This document shows positions 12,572 through 25,139 of a stretch of 64,000 nt of DNA, one piece after another. Location: positions 186,001 through 250,000 of the forward strand of contig VXBM01001087.1 of assembly GCA_013400155.1 (NCBI GenBank). The letters run 5' to 3'. A program made the position numbers and the translations under genes. This stretch comes from Helopsaltes ochotensis (Eukaryota > Chordata > Aves > Passeriformes > Locustellidae). Below the pieces are notes generated by a model, which was not told the DNA's origin, searched no databases, and saw only the letters and a list, made by a program, of their open reading frames with translations. The first letter of the stretch is position 1, and each line of letters begins with the position of its first letter.

Positions 12572-14093
12572 AGTTAAAATACGACTGTGGGAATTTTGGA
12601 AGGGTTGTGAGAAAGAAATTGAGAAACTAGTGATTTGCATGAGTACAAAGATAGGAAAAAAACAGACAATCATAAGGATCAATTGTGATGGCAGTTAAGG
12701 ACCACAGAACCACAGTCCAGGGTAAGAGTATGTGCAGCTAAGAGTGTGGATTGTATCTGATCACAATGATAGTTAATCACACAGGAAAATGATCAGAAGC
12801 AGCCATGAGAGCATCAGACTAACCATAAAAAAAGGCTAATGCAGTCATGAGTCTAACTCAGCATGTGGTGAACAAATTGAGCTCAAGTTGGAAAAGAACA
12901 TAAAATGAAGAAGCTTTGTAATGACTGGTATTACTCCTAGACATCTGAGAAATGAAAAGAAGAAAAAATGGTCTGACAGATGAAAGGAAATTTGATGCAA
13001 TTGCCATTTTCTAAAACCTAACTGGAAAATTCACATACCTGGATAGTTAAAAGTCCTGGTCATAATCTGTTCAGGACATTTAGCATGCATAAAAGGAGGT
13101 GCTGAGCTGGCCTTTTATTATGAGAATTCTGTCACATGTTTCATGTGTTCCTGTGGCTGCATGTATTAACTAACGTCACTCAAGATGGGGCTTGGTGGAG
13201 GACACAGAATCAAGTCAAAGTAAAGGATCATTTATTCCTTCAGCACCTGTCTGCACTACGTGGAAGTATCTGTCAGGGGGATGTCAGTTTGAGTTGGTAT
13301 TTTCCTAATGTAACAAGATAGATAACTACATCTAAAGTAACTCTGGATTTCATTACATAGATATCACAGATTCGTTTACTAGGTATTTGTGGTCACTTGA
13401 AGGACCAGTAATCTTGAAATCATTATACTGAGGCAAAAAAAATAGAAACTCATAGAAACTAAGAATAAAATACAAGAAGACATGAAATGTCATTTCAGTA
13501 TATGCAAAAGATACTTTTCTATTGGAAAGTGCCTCAAAGAGAAGACATGGTCTCAAAGACATAGGTTCCCCGTCTATCAGTTGGGAAGAATTGTTAAACA
13601 AAAGTTTGGAAAGTTGGCATGCTCCCCATCCTCTTTCAGGCTGATGGGGAACACCTGAAGGCAAGAGGAATGCCTGAATGCCCCTTTTTCCCCTGAATTC
13701 CCACAACTGTTTCTTTGTAATTTATTATGCAATTCTATCCATTCCAAAATTAACATGATGTCTTAAGATAGACAGTGAAGAGGAGCTCATTCCTCCAGAG
13801 TCTTTAACAAATATAACAGTGACACTAGCCTATTGAGGAGATGACTTGGTCTAGGCAAGTCTCCTCCAGGTTAATAGGCCCAGAAAACTCTCTTTTACAG
13901 GATGTTGCCACAACTCAGTCCAGGAGAAAGGACTCTCCTCCACATTGGCACACTAAAAGGAGGGTCAGAGTTGGACATGAGTGGACTATTTATGCCTGTA
14001 CTCTGTGGTATATTGACTAGAGGCCTGTTAGATAAGGTTAAAAACTTATTTCTATAAACTGATCCCTGGTTTATACTCTGCTGCTGTTAGTTT
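12572..14093. other. Non-coding stretch
   Basis: No gene is seen. A minus-strand open frame of 117 codons (13353-13706) resembles no protein I know and lacks splice or promoter context. Confidence 0.55.
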
Positions 14094-14235
14094 GGGGCCG
14101 GGGGGCAGGGGGGGGACAGGTAGTTTTGTGGTTGGGTTTTTTTGGTTTTTGTTTGGGTTTTGGGGAGTATTTTTTGGTGGTGGTGGTTTGTTTCTTTTGT
14201 TGTTTGTTTTGTTTTGGTTGGTTGGTTGGTTTTTA
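14094..14235 (+). repeat. G-rich run followed by G/T-only low-complexity tract
   Basis: 14094-14120 holds runs of 4, 6 and 8 G separated by CC and CA, a strong G-quadruplex candidate on the plus strand. From 14121 to about 14235 the plus strand is almost only G and T, ending in GGTTGGTTGGTTGG. Related G/T tracts occur at 18326-18482 and 62106-62198. Confidence 0.85.
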
Positions 14236-16033
14236 ATTTTTATTTTTATTTAAATTAAGCAGTTGTGGGATTGCAAGTTTGAACACTGTCCACCAGAACC
14301 CAGGCTTCCTCTGCTTTCTAAGGAGCTGAATGTTATGGGTGAGTATTTAAGAACACTGCCTGGAGGTGGGACCAGCACAGAGCCCCTTCCCTGTCTGCCC
14401 ATCACTTAAAAATGCAGAAATTAATTTGATTAAAATGGTCACATACCCTGTTTGGCATGCTATTGAAAACTGGTATAGAATTCTGGTTTTAAGGATTATT
14501 GGAAAACTTACATAGAAGAATGATTAGGATATATTTTACTGGCAGTAAATCAGACTCCATTATTAATGCTAAAAGGAGTGTTGTAGAGTGACTTGATGGC
14601 GATGTAAAAATACTATTCTGGGAAATGGGGGAAAAAACACCTAAATCCTCAAGCTTTTATTAGTTCAGAAGAAAATAGTGTAAAAAAAGCACTGAGTGAG
14701 TCTGAAACCACACAAGTTCAGACATAGTGGCAGTACTTCCAAAAATTGCTTTCTTAATTATGGGGCAAACTATGAAGTCAGAAGGTCTCACCTACCCCTG
14801 AACCTGGACACATTCCAGAAGGTATGCTATAGCCAAAGCTGTGTCAAGTGCAGCGCCATAAAATGCACATCTGGCTATGTTCTGAGCAGAGCCAAGAGCT
14901 TCAGCAGTGAAGATGTTTTGTTTGTGAACAGCTTTATGGGGAAGACAACTGAAATATTTTCTGGTCATTCATGGCAGCACAGCTTTTGCACCCACAGAAA
15001 TCTTTGAGCATCAAGATTGCAAGTAGGCTTTGTGAAGCTGCCTTCTCTGATTTCATGCAAATTGTCCCACTGTTGTGTTTGGGCTACCACAGTGATATTT
15101 GAAAACTTTCTGGATAAAATTATGTAGCATAAGAATAGTGGTTTATTTTTATAAATTATTTTGGAGGGTCCAGATCATGGAAGCAAAAATAGCAGACAGT
15201 GCAATTCAATTTTGTATTTGCCATCACTTATTTGTTGTTAATAACATCTTGAGCTAATTTCACTGCTCTGAAGCAGTACATCATGTTACAAAAACACCTG
15301 GATCCACACCCAGTGGGGAACTAGGCTCTCCATGCTCTAAGAACCCAGGTATCTGGCAAATCTCTTGCTGTAGAATGTGGGCCTTAACACTCCACATCTT
15401 CCCTGCCAGGTAATTTGTGCACTGGCATGTAGCAGCAGTTAAATGAAAAAGCCTTTAAGCAATCCTCTAGAGTTGAAGGTGAGGCACCTGTTGCACAGGA
15501 GGCAAAACTGAGAAATGAAAAATAAAAATGTCACTGCAGACCATGTAGATGAAATCCATAATTATTTCTATTTTAAGAAGTGTTACAGGAAAATCCTGCT
15601 GAGGGAATAAGCAGGAAGACATTTCATCAGAAGCTGGGCATATGTTCCTTATTTTCGTGAATAAAAGCTATCTTTATTTGTTTCTGAATACCCCGTATTG
15701 CTGGCACGCATAGATTATTTTTTTCTTTTCTGGTATGTTGGTGTGTTTGGGGACAAGCATGGAAATCATGCCCAGGAAGGCTCATCAGGACAGAAGAGCA
15801 GAGTAGACAAAGGGAGAAACAGTCTCCGTCACTTGTGGAAAAAGCAAGACTTGTAGTACCATTCTACACAGTAGAATTTGGGAATTTTAAGTCAAATGGC
15901 ATGAAACTAAATAGTGGTGCCATTTTCCATGCAAAAAGAAAATATGTTATGAATTCTAGGTATTGGAATTTTATTTGATTTTTCACCAGAATGAAACTAT
16001 AAAAGAAAATCAGCATCAGCTTCAGTGGTAGGT

Positions 16034-16054
16034 CATTTGTCTGAGATATGAGAA
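16034..16054. repeat. 21-bp exact repeat, first copy
   Basis: The 21 bases match 17960-17980 exactly. The core is GTCTGAGATATGAGAA. The flanks on both sides differ, so this is not the end of a long shared element. Confidence 0.7.
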
Positions 16055-17959
16055 ACCTATTTTTGAGTGTGTCTTACGGGGTGATTCTTTTTCTCAGAAA
16101 CTAGTCCATTAGCTTTATAGTTTGAGTTAATTAATGTTTCCAGACAGACAAATACTTTTTCAAACATTTTTCAATCAGTCATGACTATGCTAAGGTAAGC
16201 AGTCTGTATTGTATGAAGTTAATTTCCAGGCAAAGACGCATTTCTGAATTATATTCATGTCATCATCATCATCCTTGGCAGCTAAAACAGTCAGTAAAAA
16301 GGTGAGACAACTCTGCTTTGGGCCTTTCTGAGTGCTCAGGGCCAGAGTGGCACAAAGCTACATCTGCTTCTGCTTTGGTCCTTCCCTTACCTAGATCTGG
16401 TGTTCTGCACTTATGAATATCCTTTCTCTTCCTATGGTGAGAGACCTTGTACTCCTGGACCATATAAACCTGAAAAATTAGGCATCCTTTCTTAAAAGCA
16501 AAAGTATGACCTCAGGTAGTAGGAAATGCAGAAGACATTTACTATGATTTTCAGGGCACCTATTAGTGAGCTGGGAGGTAAAAACAGAAATTTTAAAATT
16601 ACACACATAATGAACAAACAAATAACAATTTTCTCTAGCCTAAGTACTTGTAGATGCATATAAAACAGCGAGTTTGCAGGACTTTTACACTTGTTTGCAT
16701 AAAATAAATGGGTTAACAAATGGGGTTTAGACAGTAAAGTTTTGCCGATACCTGAAACTTCCCCAACAGACTATCACGTTATTCTAAGAGTAACAAGAGG
16801 AAAGTCATGTGTGAGGTTGCCAAATGTGTCTCAGAAACCAAACTGTATATTAACATCTACTGATTTCTCCTTATCTACCATGTTAGTAATGTCTTCAAAC
16901 ACGAGATCCCTTGCCTGATTTTATGCTTCCCATCTTTAATCAAGCTGTGTCTTCCCAGCTGCTGTCCATCTTTAAGATAGTTTCTAGAGATGAGCTCTGT
17001 TAAAGTACAAAATCTAAGGTAGTGAACTCTGAATTTGCATTTGTGGTACTTTGCCCAAGACATCCATTATGAATGCCAAGACTGGAAAATATAAAAATTT
17101 GACTAATATCATACCAAACTGATGGGTTTCCAAGTGAAACCTTTAGTAATAAATGTTATCTGCTACTTTCAAGCCCTTTTGAAATTGAATCCTCTGATAA
17201 AAAGATTAATTTAAAAGTGCATGAATTTCCATCTTCATATTCTTAAAGACATACAGAGACAAGAAATATCGATGACATTTTCCCAAAAACAGTTGGACCA
17301 AACAAGTTTTCAGATGGATTATTCACATGTAGTCATGAAAAACTAATATGTACTGATGTTTATACCTGTTCAGTGTTTTAAAAAATCAAATTTAGTTACG
17401 ATTTTTGCTAGTAGCATAAAGGTAACCAAATGTGCAAGCTAGTTGTTTCTAGTGAAAATGGAACATCCAGAAGAATATAAATCATAACATTATTTTTAGC
17501 ATAAGCATCACTTCCACGTTTACAGTTAGATTAACTTTTAAATTATTTAGTTAGCATTTTGGATGATTTTAATATAAAAGGACATAAAAGTAAAAAAATT
17601 AAAGATTCCAGCTGTACATACCTACAGTGCCTGCAGGTACTATAGAAAGCTTTTTTTGTTTACAAATGAAGTCACATTAGTGATAATAAAAACCATCCAT
17701 GAAAAAATCCTCTCTTGAAACACTCAAAGCAATTTGTAGGATTAGTTCTATACAACGAAGTGCAGGGTACTGCACACTTTCAGTCCCTCTATTCATTATG
17801 GCTGAAACTGAATTAGCTAGGATTATATTTAAAGAATATTAACTGTAGCAGACAATAAAGATAAATGAAGAGCCAGTGCATAAAATGGGTTTATAAAATA
17901 ACGTGGAGTGTGGTGGGGTTTAGTGCAACAGTTCTTCTGTTGCACTTTGCTAAACAGAC

Positions 17960-17980
17960 CATTTGTCTGAGATATGAGAA
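17960..17980. repeat. 21-bp exact repeat, second copy
   Basis: Same 21 bases and orientation as at 16034-16054, about 1.9 kb away, with unrelated flanks. Confidence 0.7.
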
Positions 17981-18325
17981 GTAGCAGCAACTGAAAATAA
18001 CAGTAAGAGTGCGGGATTAAGTAAAGAGAACCATATTTCTAAGGGTTTGAAAGACAAGCTTAGGTGCATGTTCCCAGCTAAAATTCCATAAATCTGTTTG
18101 TCTCATGTCTATGTAGAGGAGCAAGCACTAATTGTATTTTAGTTACACCATCATATTTTTTGGCATTTTTAAGGATGCCTGGATACACCTGCACTTTAAA
18201 GCTGATATTTTTCAGGCAAAAAGGTAAGACCAGTGGGTTGATAAATAAGGCATGTGTACACCAGTGGGTAAAAAGTATTTTAAAAGAACATCCACCTCAC
18301 CAATGCACTGTTTTACTGTTTTCCA

Positions 18326-18482
18326 TTTGTTGGGTTGTTTTGGGGTTTGGTTGGGGTTTTTTGTTTTTTGGTTTTTTGGTGTTTTTTGGTTTTTTGGTGT
18401 TTTTGGTGTTTTTGTTTTTTGGTTTTGTGGGGTTTTTTGTGGTTTTTTTTTTTTTTTTTTTTTTTTGTTTTGTTTTTTTTGT
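18326..18482 (+). repeat. 157-bp tract of G and T only
   Basis: The plus strand has no A or C for 157 bases. It is built from irregular TTTTTTGG, GGGG and TGTTTTT units and ends in about 24 T. All open frames across it are low-complexity artefacts rich in Phe/Trp/Gly or, on the other strand, Lys/Pro/Thr/Asn. Confidence 0.9.
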
Positions 18483-18520
18483 AGTTTCAGTGTGGTGTGT
18501 ACTTAAACACTGAGCCAGTG

Positions 18521-18534
18521 CTGCCACCTTGAGG
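18521..18534 (-). promoter_or_regulatory. Weak CTCF-core-like motif
   Basis: On the minus strand, CCTCAAGGTGGCAG matches the vertebrate CTCF core (CCASYAGRKGGCRS) at 12 of 14 positions. It lies just after the G/T tract. This is a motif match only and may be chance. Confidence 0.2.
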
Positions 18535-21500
18535 ATTTTCTTGAAGAAAGTCCCTCAGCAGGAGTGAAAATTAATTGCACATTCTAGTGGCACAGTTTGT
18601 GTTCTCGCTTGCGTATGCATAATATATACTAAGTAACAACAGCATATTGAAAATATGTATTTCATAGAAAATTTCACAGAAAAGATAATAATGCTGTGAC
18701 AAACGTCTATAAACTTAAGCTTAGAAATATTAGAGATGAGCTGTTTTATATATAGATTTTAAAATAACTTTACTGCTCATTATCCAGCAATCAAGGTGGA
18801 AATGCTTTTCTTGGCAACACTAGGTTCCATTGGCACATAGAAGCAACAGATCTGTATGTAAAATACAGATTGACTTATGAGTTCAAAGGAGACCTGGCAT
18901 GCTTACAAGACTAAACTCATTTACATGACCTGGGATTTAAGTAAGTTCACTCTAATTATGAAATATCTGTGATTTAGGATATTCAGTCTAAGATATTTTT
19001 TGTTTCTGACTGGCTGAGACAGGAAATATATCCTGCAAGGGGAACCCCCAGACTGTAGCCCTGCATCAGAAAACAGCAGTTTTCTCACTGCTGGAGATCC
19101 ACATTTGTGTGAGACTTACTGAGGTACATCAAACTGCAGGGTTTAGGGTTTTTTTCCCAGAACTTTGTCACTATAATGCCGGTTTTCACCACGCCAAGTT
19201 TTTCACTTTGTTCATCAATAAAAATTCATAGGTTGATGCTAAGTGGCTATGGAAGGAGAAAGTTTGGAATGGAATCCATAACACAAAGTACTCATGAATG
19301 ACAAAAATGCATGTCATCATAGAAAAAAAGGAAGGCATCACGAATACTGTCCTTATTGAGATCTGAGTCTACTCTGAGAGACTTAAATTCACAGTCTGGA
19401 ACTTCTTGGTTTTGGCATCTGCATCTGCCATTTATAGAACAGAAGAGTCTTTTTGGATACAGAAGGAGATGGTGCTGACACTACCCCCTTCACATTGCTG
19501 CCCAGTGTCATCCACAGTCACTTGGGAAACAGAAAGTAAGACCTTTAGACCCTCCTCATCTTGATTTGGAACATTGCAGTGTTTCCTACTGCCCAGCCAT
19601 CTTGCACCTTGTTACTGGGACTTTTCCCTGAATGAATGATAATGCTTCCTCTTGCACCTGTTTTTTCTGGCATTATGAAATGAGAAAGCTTACCTGTTAG
19701 TTTCAACAGCAAAGATAAAGGGTGGCCCTTCCCTCCCTATGTGTAATTGCATTACTAAAAGACAAAAATTTGAACTTGAATAGAGAAATGAGATAATTTA
19801 CTTCAAAGGGAATGCTCTTTTGTTAGAGCAACTGTTGTAGTGCTGAGTGAAATTGAATAGTTGCTATGTTTTGCCATAAAGTCGATGATTAGGACTGGTG
19901 TGGTTTAAGAGCAGTGATAAATCCAGGTTGAAAAAAAGGTGAAGAGGGAAGAAGGTGAAAGGAAGCTTTATGCCTGGAGATAGCTGTCTCACCTATCAGT
20001 AGGCAGGGAGCTGCTCTGGCCTCAAGAGCCAGAGCAGATTGGGACAGTTGCAGAAGAAAATTTCAGTGATGGAAAGTTAGCATCTGCAGTCTCCCTGAAC
20101 TTGAAGAGATTTGGTGGAGCTGGAGCATCAGTCTTCAACTTCAGTGTTCAAAGTCTCCCCAAGTCCCACTTTAATGTCTAAACCCCTAAATAAGCTCAAC
20201 TATGTATGCTGATTTTGTATTTCTTGTTCTCAAGGATAAAGTTCATCACCCTAGATGGACATTTCATTAATAGACACTATAATTAGCCTAAATTTATTTT
20301 TAACTTGGCTCAAAAACGAATTCATCCTTAACCTACAACAACAGATCTACAGCACGTTTACCAGGAATGGAGCATCAAACACTCCTCCTCCAGATTATGA
20401 GTACTGTGAGGTATTCTGAATGATTTGCTGGTAGTTAAAGACATTAAATAGCAGCTTATACTGCATTTAGAGGGCTTTGGTCTGAAAAAGAGAATAGAGC
20501 CCTAAAGAAACCTGGCACCAAACCCCTACCTTTGTCTGAGGAGATCAGTGACACAGAAAAAGATTTTGTGGAGGGAAATTATAATACTCCTTAAACTCCA
20601 GTTGAACTTCATTTCTCCATGCATCTCAAGGCATAAATATGTTCCAAGCAAATTTTAAAAGCTTTCAATTGCAATCAGCAGATGAAGTTACATCTGCTTT
20701 GCATCCATCCATTTTACATCACAGCAGAATTTGGCACTACTACTCTACCAAGTTCTTAAGGGAAAACATTTCATTACTGGCATGCTTTTATATATTTGTT
20801 TTTGCTTGAGATAACACAATGATGAAACAACTGGACTTTATTCACTTACTTAAATGCATTTCTTGGGCCACTCATTAAACAATAACATTAAAATAGCTGG
20901 GAGAACCATCTGGCTTTTTGAAGTTTTTTTCCAATATGTTACCAAACCACACGGAGTATTTTACCAGGAAATAATGTCTTCCTGGACAGTCTGGATTCTT
21001 TTCCACATGTATGGAGGGAAATTGTTTATATTTGTATCTATTTCTCACTTCAAAATAACTGGCTATAATGTGGTGAGGAATGCAAAATTATATTGCGGCA
21101 CTTTGTATCGGTGTATTTATGGGGAAAACAACTAGTCTGGTTTCGTGTGCACAGATACATTCCATATATATATTTTTAAGCCAACTCTGCTTTAAGCTGA
21201 TTCCTTGCCTGTATATTATGTGGTCACTTGACCAGAGCTGAAGGATGGGAACAGCTCCTGGATTGAATGAGTAATTAAAAATCTCTCATGAAGTCACACA
21301 AAACAGAATCAAAGATGTCACTGTCTGAAACCTCTCAAACCTGGAAAAATTTGATGTTAGTAGCTCAACATAGATAACTGTAAGATAGTTCCTTATTTCT
21401 TATTCTTAAATGTAAAGACAAAAACTTTGAATTCAGTGCTTTGAGCATTTAGGTAATTACATATAGTATTCATGTAGTATTTTAAGTGGTTTGAAAGGGC

Positions 21501-22584
21501 TATCACCTAACAGAAAGTAGAGTCCTCTACTTGTAACTGACTGAATTTAAGACTGACAGTTCCCATATAACCTTCTTCTGCCAGAGGATATGAGGGAAGG
21601 AAGGGAGGAATCCAATAAAATCTGATGTATTGATCCAAACAGGGCTTAGTAGGAAGACGCTCCAAATTTATAGCAAACTGAGAGAGGTTAATAAAATCTC
21701 CTGGTTCAAAACCCAAGCTCATCATCATACCACTTTGATTTAGTTAAAATAGGAATAGATGAATGTACTCGTCACACTTTCACTTTTCTGACAACTCATT
21801 CACCTCAGTGATTCCATGTGAGAGTGCTTTGGAAACATGGAAAGCACTAGAGGTTCATTGCATGAATCGGAAAATGGTATTAGAAGTTCATTTATCAACA
21901 TTTTACTATCAGACTGGAAGGATGTTCTAGAGGTATATTGGCCAACACTGTGGATGATAAAATAAAAACCAGCTTCTTACAGTTTTATACAGGGTGCGTT
22001 AAACAAAAAGACAGTATTTTAACTCAAATATAAAAACCTGAATAAATTATTTGGAAAAATAAGATTCAACTTGAATGCAAGCTTTTTCACACATGCAGGA
22101 ATAATCAACTCCATAAACTAACAGGAATGACTGACTGTGCAACAGCTCTATTGAAAAGCACCTTGTGGTTATAGCAGATAACCAGCCAAACCCAAGTCAC
22201 CAAACTTGTGATGCTGAGAAAAAGATAAGTATCGTATTTATGTGCACAGAGTGTCATTTGCAAGCTGTACAATTTCTGGTACTATTGCTTTGTGTTCTTT
22301 GGCGGTCTGTATCTACCCTACCCACTAGGGGTCCCATCTGTACCAATGTCTCATCCACCCAAAGGGTCCTCTCCATATGTGTAGACCAGTTGATGCAAAT
22401 GTCGAGGGACAGGAAAAGTCAGAGATATGAGAACTACAGCCTGTGAGAAACTGCTCCTGGTGAAGTCAGAGTACTTTAATTTGGAAAACAAAGATTAAGA
22501 GAAATTTACCAATAGAAACATAAAATCTAGTTACAAAGAAGAGAGAGATCAACTGTTCCCTGTGCCTCTATCAACCACATGACC
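18535..22584. other. Non-coding stretch
   Basis: No gene is recognised. At 21703-21713 the string GGTTCAAAACC resembles a tRNA B box or old MIR-type SINE, but the A-box spacing is too short to call. The minus-strand frame at 21507-21728 is open for 73 codons without recognisable homology. Confidence 0.55.
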
Positions 22585-22700
22585 GCTGAAGAAAGCCCTG
22601 AGGGAGCTGAGGCACTCACTCCACTGGAGTTTCAAAGAACAATTTGAACAAATGTCTGTCAGGATGTAAAACTGTCTTTGTATTTGATACATGGTATCTT
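22585..22700 (+). mobile_element. Short CR1 LINE relic (extreme C-terminus of ORF2)
   Basis: The plus strand runs CCCTGAGGGAGCTGAGGCAC, then ACTCCACTGGAGTTTCAAAG, then AACAATTTGAACAAATG and CTGTCAGGATG. This follows the end of the amniote CR1 ORF2 as I know it, where the protein reads roughly LPREVVESPSLEVFKNRLDKHL. Only this terminal piece is recognisable. The 3' untranslated end is decayed and no terminal octamer repeat remains. The age looks similar to the 9.4-kb and 35.3-kb fragments. Confidence 0.6.
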
Positions 22701-24155
22701 TCCCTAATCTATTTTCCTATTACATTATTTGAAAATGAAGCCGCAATCTAAATTTTCCAGACTAGGAGAGTCCAAACTGTAATAGGGTACAGTTACTACT
22801 GTAGCAGCCAAAAATTCCTCCAAGTGTTCATGGTCAGGAACTGCCACTAATGCCACAGGAACAATTGCCAGAAGGTGACCAGAGCACAGCAGGCTCTTTT
22901 AGGCCATCTGCTGCTATGTTTCTCACTTCCTCTCTGCTTTCTTGATGAAGTAGACAGCAATCTTTTCTATATATTCCCAGGTTATTGTCTAAAGAGACAG
23001 TGACAAATGGTGAATTCCCCATTAGCTACTAGTGGCATTTCACTATCCAGGAGTTGACATTGGGATATTTATGAATGAGCTTTCAAGTCAGCAAACACGC
23101 AGCATCTTGAGGTTGCCTAAATTCCAATCATCACTTGAGACAACTGCAAAATTGCCTTTTATTTTTTTCTTCACCAGAAGAAAGCAGAGATCAGTTTGAA
23201 GATGTGATCTGTGTTTTTGCCTTCCTCACATATTTGGGTAATGTCATTTGACCCAGGGGAAAATACTATTCTTTTAGTAAGTGCTTGTAGCATTTCATCT
23301 TCTTCCTTATTTTGCCTGTAAAGTTGTGGGTATTTCAGAAATATAGTATCTTGAGTCCTTGAGAAAAAAATGATCTAACATCTGGGGGGAAAATAATTGG
23401 TTAAATATTGAAAAAGAAGGCAAATCTTGGAAAGTTCAAAATTATTACAAAACACAGTAGTGAAGTTGTATGTTCTTTTCACAGAACATTTGAACCAAGA
23501 AATACTTTTAAGTAAAAATTATGTACACATATATATTTGTATTTTTTTTCCACACATACCTGCAGGCTCGTTTATGTATGAACTGCTGAAATATTTCTAC
23601 ATTATTCAGATATTCATATTATTTATATATTAATATATAAAAATATATTTATATATTTTTATATATATAATGCAGCTCATTTCAGTTCGTTGCTTTCTAA
23701 TTTGAGATAAACACAAATCCATTTAGCCTTCTTTTATATCTATAAATAGTGCAGATATAAGTGGGTTTCACTCTCATAAAATTTTTGTAATCAAAGACTA
23801 AGGTAAACATGGATTTTTCCCCCTCTTTATTTTGAGTTAATGATTTTTTTAAAAGAACATCTTTGTCCTAAATCAAAACCACACAGCCTGTCAATGGCTT
23901 TTGGTGATTTAGAAAACAACTGTGGATCATATGGCACTCAAAGGAAGAATGAGTTCACTGAAACTACTGCCAAACAGAATTTTGGAAGCAGAAATAGAAC
24001 TGGGTAGGAAGTGGTTTTCCTGTCCCGCGAAAGTTTTCGAGATCTCGTTTCTCCCATTATGCTTCAGAAGGAACCCAAGACCTACCAAAGATGAGAGAGG
24101 GAGAAAGAAAAAGCCCACCAGGCTGAACAGGTAAGCCCACATCATCCTTATTCAA
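22701..24155. other. Non-coding stretch with an A/T-only tract
   Basis: No gene is identified. An A/T-only run lies at 23616-23671. A possible exon end, AACAG/GTAAGCCC at 24130/24131, follows a 70-codon open frame (23922 onward), but no promoter or strong acceptor supports an exon. Confidence 0.5.
23616..23671. repeat. A/T-only low-complexity tract
   Basis: 56 bases of A and T only, made of TATATA and TTTATATAT units. Likely slippage-prone. Confidence 0.85.
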
Positions 24156-24265
24156 GTGGCTGGTTGGTTAGGGCACTTCCCTGGGACAAGGAGCACCAAA
24201 GTTGGGCTCCTGTTCTGACCCCAGCCTTTGTCCTGAACCTCCCCCTGGATGACTGAGGATGTTCA
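24156..24265 (+). mobile_element. tRNA-derived SINE relic
   Basis: GTGGCTGGTTGGTTAGGGCA followed by CTTCCCTGGGACAAGGAGCA and a pyrimidine-rich CTCCTGTTCTGACCCCAGCC resembles the tRNA-like head of old amniote SINEs (A-box region GGTTAGGGCACT, CCTGGGA, GGGAGACC, then TCCCTGCTCTG). The B box (GGTTCAA) is decayed to AAGTTGGGC, so the element would be inactive. I cannot assign it to MIR or another named family. Confidence 0.5.
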
Positions 24266-25139
24266 GGTCGTGTTAATTGCACATTGGATTGGCAGCACAA
24301 TCAGTTACTAGAGTTTCAATTATTTTGTTGCAGATATCTTTTTTGCCCACCAAATTTTAGTGGTAAACAGCTTTTTTCAGCAGAGGTTTTCAATTCTGGG
24401 AAATTGCTGCCCTTTTTTAGGTTTCACAGAAATAATTTTACTCCCATTGTCCACACCAGAGGATGCAAAATTTTTTGTCAGTGTTGTAGTGGCTGCACAG
24501 ATATAGAGATAAGATCTTGGCCCCAAATGCTCAAAGGCATCTACGCACCTAACTCCCACTGAGAGACGAAGACCAGACCAAAAAAAAGTTAAGTTTGGAT
24601 ATTGCCACTGCAGGCTCGCAGACATATGGGACCTGCAATAGAATCCAGATGGACAATTTCCCCCCCAGCATCAGAACCATAGGTGTGCACTGGACTGACT
24701 TTGGGGCTTGTGCAGTCAGAAATCAGTCATATGCTGGAGATGATGGAGAAGCAACCTGTCCTGAAGAATCATCTCAGAGCTTCTGGCAGCTTTGGAAGGG
24801 TCATCTACGCTGTACAACAGTACTGGATGACAATAGCTGGACCAAGTCTGTCCACACTGCCATATCTGCCCTCCTATTAATATTTCAAAAGAGTGACACC
24901 AATGGATTTCTTCCTACTAAAGGCTAATTCTGAATTTCTACTGCAACCTAAGCATCCCCAATGCAGAGAGGAGCACACGCAGCTCCTCTCCTCTCCTAAC
25001 TCTGCCAGCTTGAAAATAGAATAAGCACAACAACGAATCCCTCTGGCAATAGAGCTGCTATAACTGCACTATGAGGCTTCAAGTTATGGCACCTGGATAT
25101 TCAAATCCAAATGTCACTCTGGAGCTGCATTAAGAGAGA
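24266..25139. other. Non-coding stretch
   Basis: Open frames of 65-110 codons occur (for example 24595-24927) but overlap one another and show no recognisable domain. No repeats were identified. Confidence 0.5.

Larger units (their letters stand above)
14236..18325. other. Non-coding stretch
   Basis: No gene is recognised. The stretch holds two copies of a 21-bp exact repeat (listed separately) and a short TCA microsatellite at about 16259-16273. An open frame of 103 codons at 14696-15007 has no recognisable domain. Confidence 0.55.

Noticed and set aside
13230..13262. TTCAGCACC half of a REST/NRSF site
   Set aside because: The second half-site is missing.
18160..18527. Open frames of 76-117 codons over the G/T tract
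   Set aside because: They exist because the tract lacks stop triplets. The products are low-complexity runs.
19138..19153. GGGTTTAGGGTTT as telomere-like repeat
   Set aside because: Only two imperfect units, and the vertebrate telomere unit is TTAGGG. Chance is sufficient.
21660..21730. GGTTCAAAACC B-box-like motif, possible tRNA or MIR
   Set aside because: The distance to the A-box-like GGTTAA is too short and no cloverleaf can be drawn.
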